Shown here one piece after another: positions 6,777 to 6,911 of a stretch of 6,911 nucleotides of DNA; the first letter of the stretch is position 1; the number at the start of each line of letters is the position of its first letter. The translations under genes were made by a program, and so were the position numbers. The stretch is taken from positions 1 through 6,911 of the forward strand of contig PMJC01000364.1 in assembly GCA_003157235.1 (NCBI GenBank). The letters are read 5' to 3'. The notes under the pieces are model-generated. The model was not told the origin of the DNA. It made no database searches and was given only the letters and a program-made list of their open reading frames with translations. Origin of the DNA: Methanosarcina sp. (GTDB lineage: Archaea > Halobacteriota > Methanosarcinia > Methanosarcinales > Methanosarcinaceae).

Positions 6777-6814
6777 TTTTTTTTGATATTCTTCTGCTTT
6801 GTAGAAGTTGTTTT
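6777..6814 (+). terminator. Candidate terminator: T8 tract plus hairpin with T-rich tail
   Basis: A run of eight T (6777-6784) is followed by the hairpin CTTCTGC (6791-6797) with GTAGAAG (6801-6807), seven pairs including one G-T, loop TTT, and then TTGTTTT (6808-6814). Archaeal RNA polymerase stops at T tracts, and hairpin plus T tail is the classical terminator form. It ends exactly where the direct repeats of the next promoter begin, which supports a transcription boundary on the + strand. Confidence 0.4.
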
Positions 6815-6842
6815 GGAACTGATGCGATCCGGAACTAATGCG
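6815..6842 (+). promoter_or_regulatory. Two 12-base direct repeats upstream of a TATA box (candidate operator)
   Basis: GGAACTGATGCG (6815-6826) and GGAACTAATGCG (6831-6842) differ at one base and repeat with a 16-base period. They are notably more G+C-rich than their surroundings and stop eight bases before the TATA box at 6851. This is the place where archaeal activators bind. No regulator is encoded in the window. Confidence 0.55.
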
Positions 6843-6850
6843 CTGATAAT

Positions 6851-6862
6851 AAAATATATAAG
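6851..6862 (+). promoter_or_regulatory. TATA-box promoter near the right edge
   Basis: AAAATATATAAG is an excellent match to the archaeal BRE/TATA pattern and the best promoter in the window. Transcription would start near 6885-6890 and run out of the window on the + strand. A TATA box is nearly symmetrical, so the opposite direction is not excluded, but the terminator and direct repeats to its left favour + strand use. Confidence 0.55.
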
Positions 6863-6891
6863 AGATAAAGCATTTAAATTAACTTCATTCG

Positions 6892-6909
6892 GAGCATTGG
6901 GCAATGCTC
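6892..6909. repeat. Perfect 8-base inverted repeat at the predicted transcript start
   Basis: GAGCATTG (6892-6899) and CAATGCTC (6902-6909) are exact inverted copies separated by GG. In RNA this would be a seven-pair stem with a four-base loop at the very 5' end of the transcript from the TATA box at 6851. It could be a protein-binding operator, a 5' mRNA hairpin, or the first stem of an RNA gene cut off by the window edge. Confidence 0.5.
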
Positions 6910-6911
6910 AT

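Larger units (their letters stand above)
5938..6911. other. A+T-rich non-coding region with hairpins, repeats and a terminal promoter
   Basis: Nearly a kilobase with no reading frame I can defend. It is clearly richer in A+T than the genes to its left. T-rich DNA after the nuclease stop (5966-5977) may end that transcript. Several hairpins and a split direct repeat are listed separately. Two short frames were weighed: 6389-6466 on the + strand (25 codons plus stop) and 6317-6433 on the - strand (38 codons plus stop); neither has both a ribosome-binding site and a recognisable protein. No tRNA, rRNA, SRP RNA, CRISPR repeat or transposase could be identified. The right end looks like the control region of a gene lying beyond the window. 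Confidence 0.65.

Noticed and set aside
6820..6846. C/D-box-like TGATGC and CTGA near the right edge
   Set aside because: The spacing is too short for a full guide RNA with both box pairs; the direct-repeat explanation fits better.
5938..6911. Replication origin in the A+T-rich region near replication genes
   Set aside because: There is no Orc1/Cdc6 gene and no repeated G-rich origin recognition box pattern; A+T richness alone is not evidence.
5938..6911. CRISPR array or insertion sequence
   Set aside because: No regularly spaced repeat-spacer pattern, no transposase frame, and no terminal inverted repeats paired with target duplications within the window.

Overview
The window looks like chromosomal DNA of a methanogenic euryarchaeon of the Methanosarcina type. 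The grounds are archaeal/eukaryal-type information-processing proteins (primase small subunit, GINS, L44e, S27e, aIF2-alpha, Nop10), archaeal TATA-like promoters, Shine-Dalgarno sites matching the archaeal 16S tail, and long A+T-rich gaps between moderately A+T-rich genes. The genus is inferred from protein resemblance held in memory, not from a search. All seven or eight recognisable genes are on the + strand.

Layout. The window opens inside priS (DNA primase catalytic subunit, N-terminus cut off), which overlaps a GINS subunit of the AB (Gins51/Gins15) type by 35 bases. A gap of about 430 bases follows (1762-2188), holding a TATA-like element, a long leader with small inverted repeats and an unproven short reading frame. 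Next is a tight translation cluster: rpl44e, rps27e, the alpha subunit of initiation factor 2, and nop10 (51 codons, TTG start). Nine bases later comes a PAC2-family proteasome assembly chaperone homologue. After a 62-base gap there is an endonuclease Q-type PHP nuclease with a lysine-rich C-terminal tail ending in a PCNA-binding motif.

The last ~970 bases (5938-6911) are very A+T-rich and have no convincing gene. They hold several hairpins, a split repeat, an orphan strong ribosome-binding site and, at the far right, what looks like a regulatory unit: a hairpin plus T-rich tail, two 12-base direct repeats on a 16-base period, a TATA box, and a perfect 8-base inverted repeat where transcription would start. 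The gene it would serve lies outside the window.

How the genes fit together. Primase and GINS act at the replication fork. L44e and S27e build the ribosome, aIF2-alpha helps deliver initiator tRNA, and Nop10 serves H/ACA-guided rRNA pseudouridylation. PAC2 proteins act in proteasome assembly. Endonuclease Q cuts DNA next to deaminated or abasic bases and, through its predicted PCNA motif, would be tied to the fork. A replication-translation neighbourhood of this kind is a known archaeal arrangement. I see no defence system, CRISPR array, intact mobile element or stable RNA gene, and the novelty is confined to the nuclease tail and the non-coding regions.
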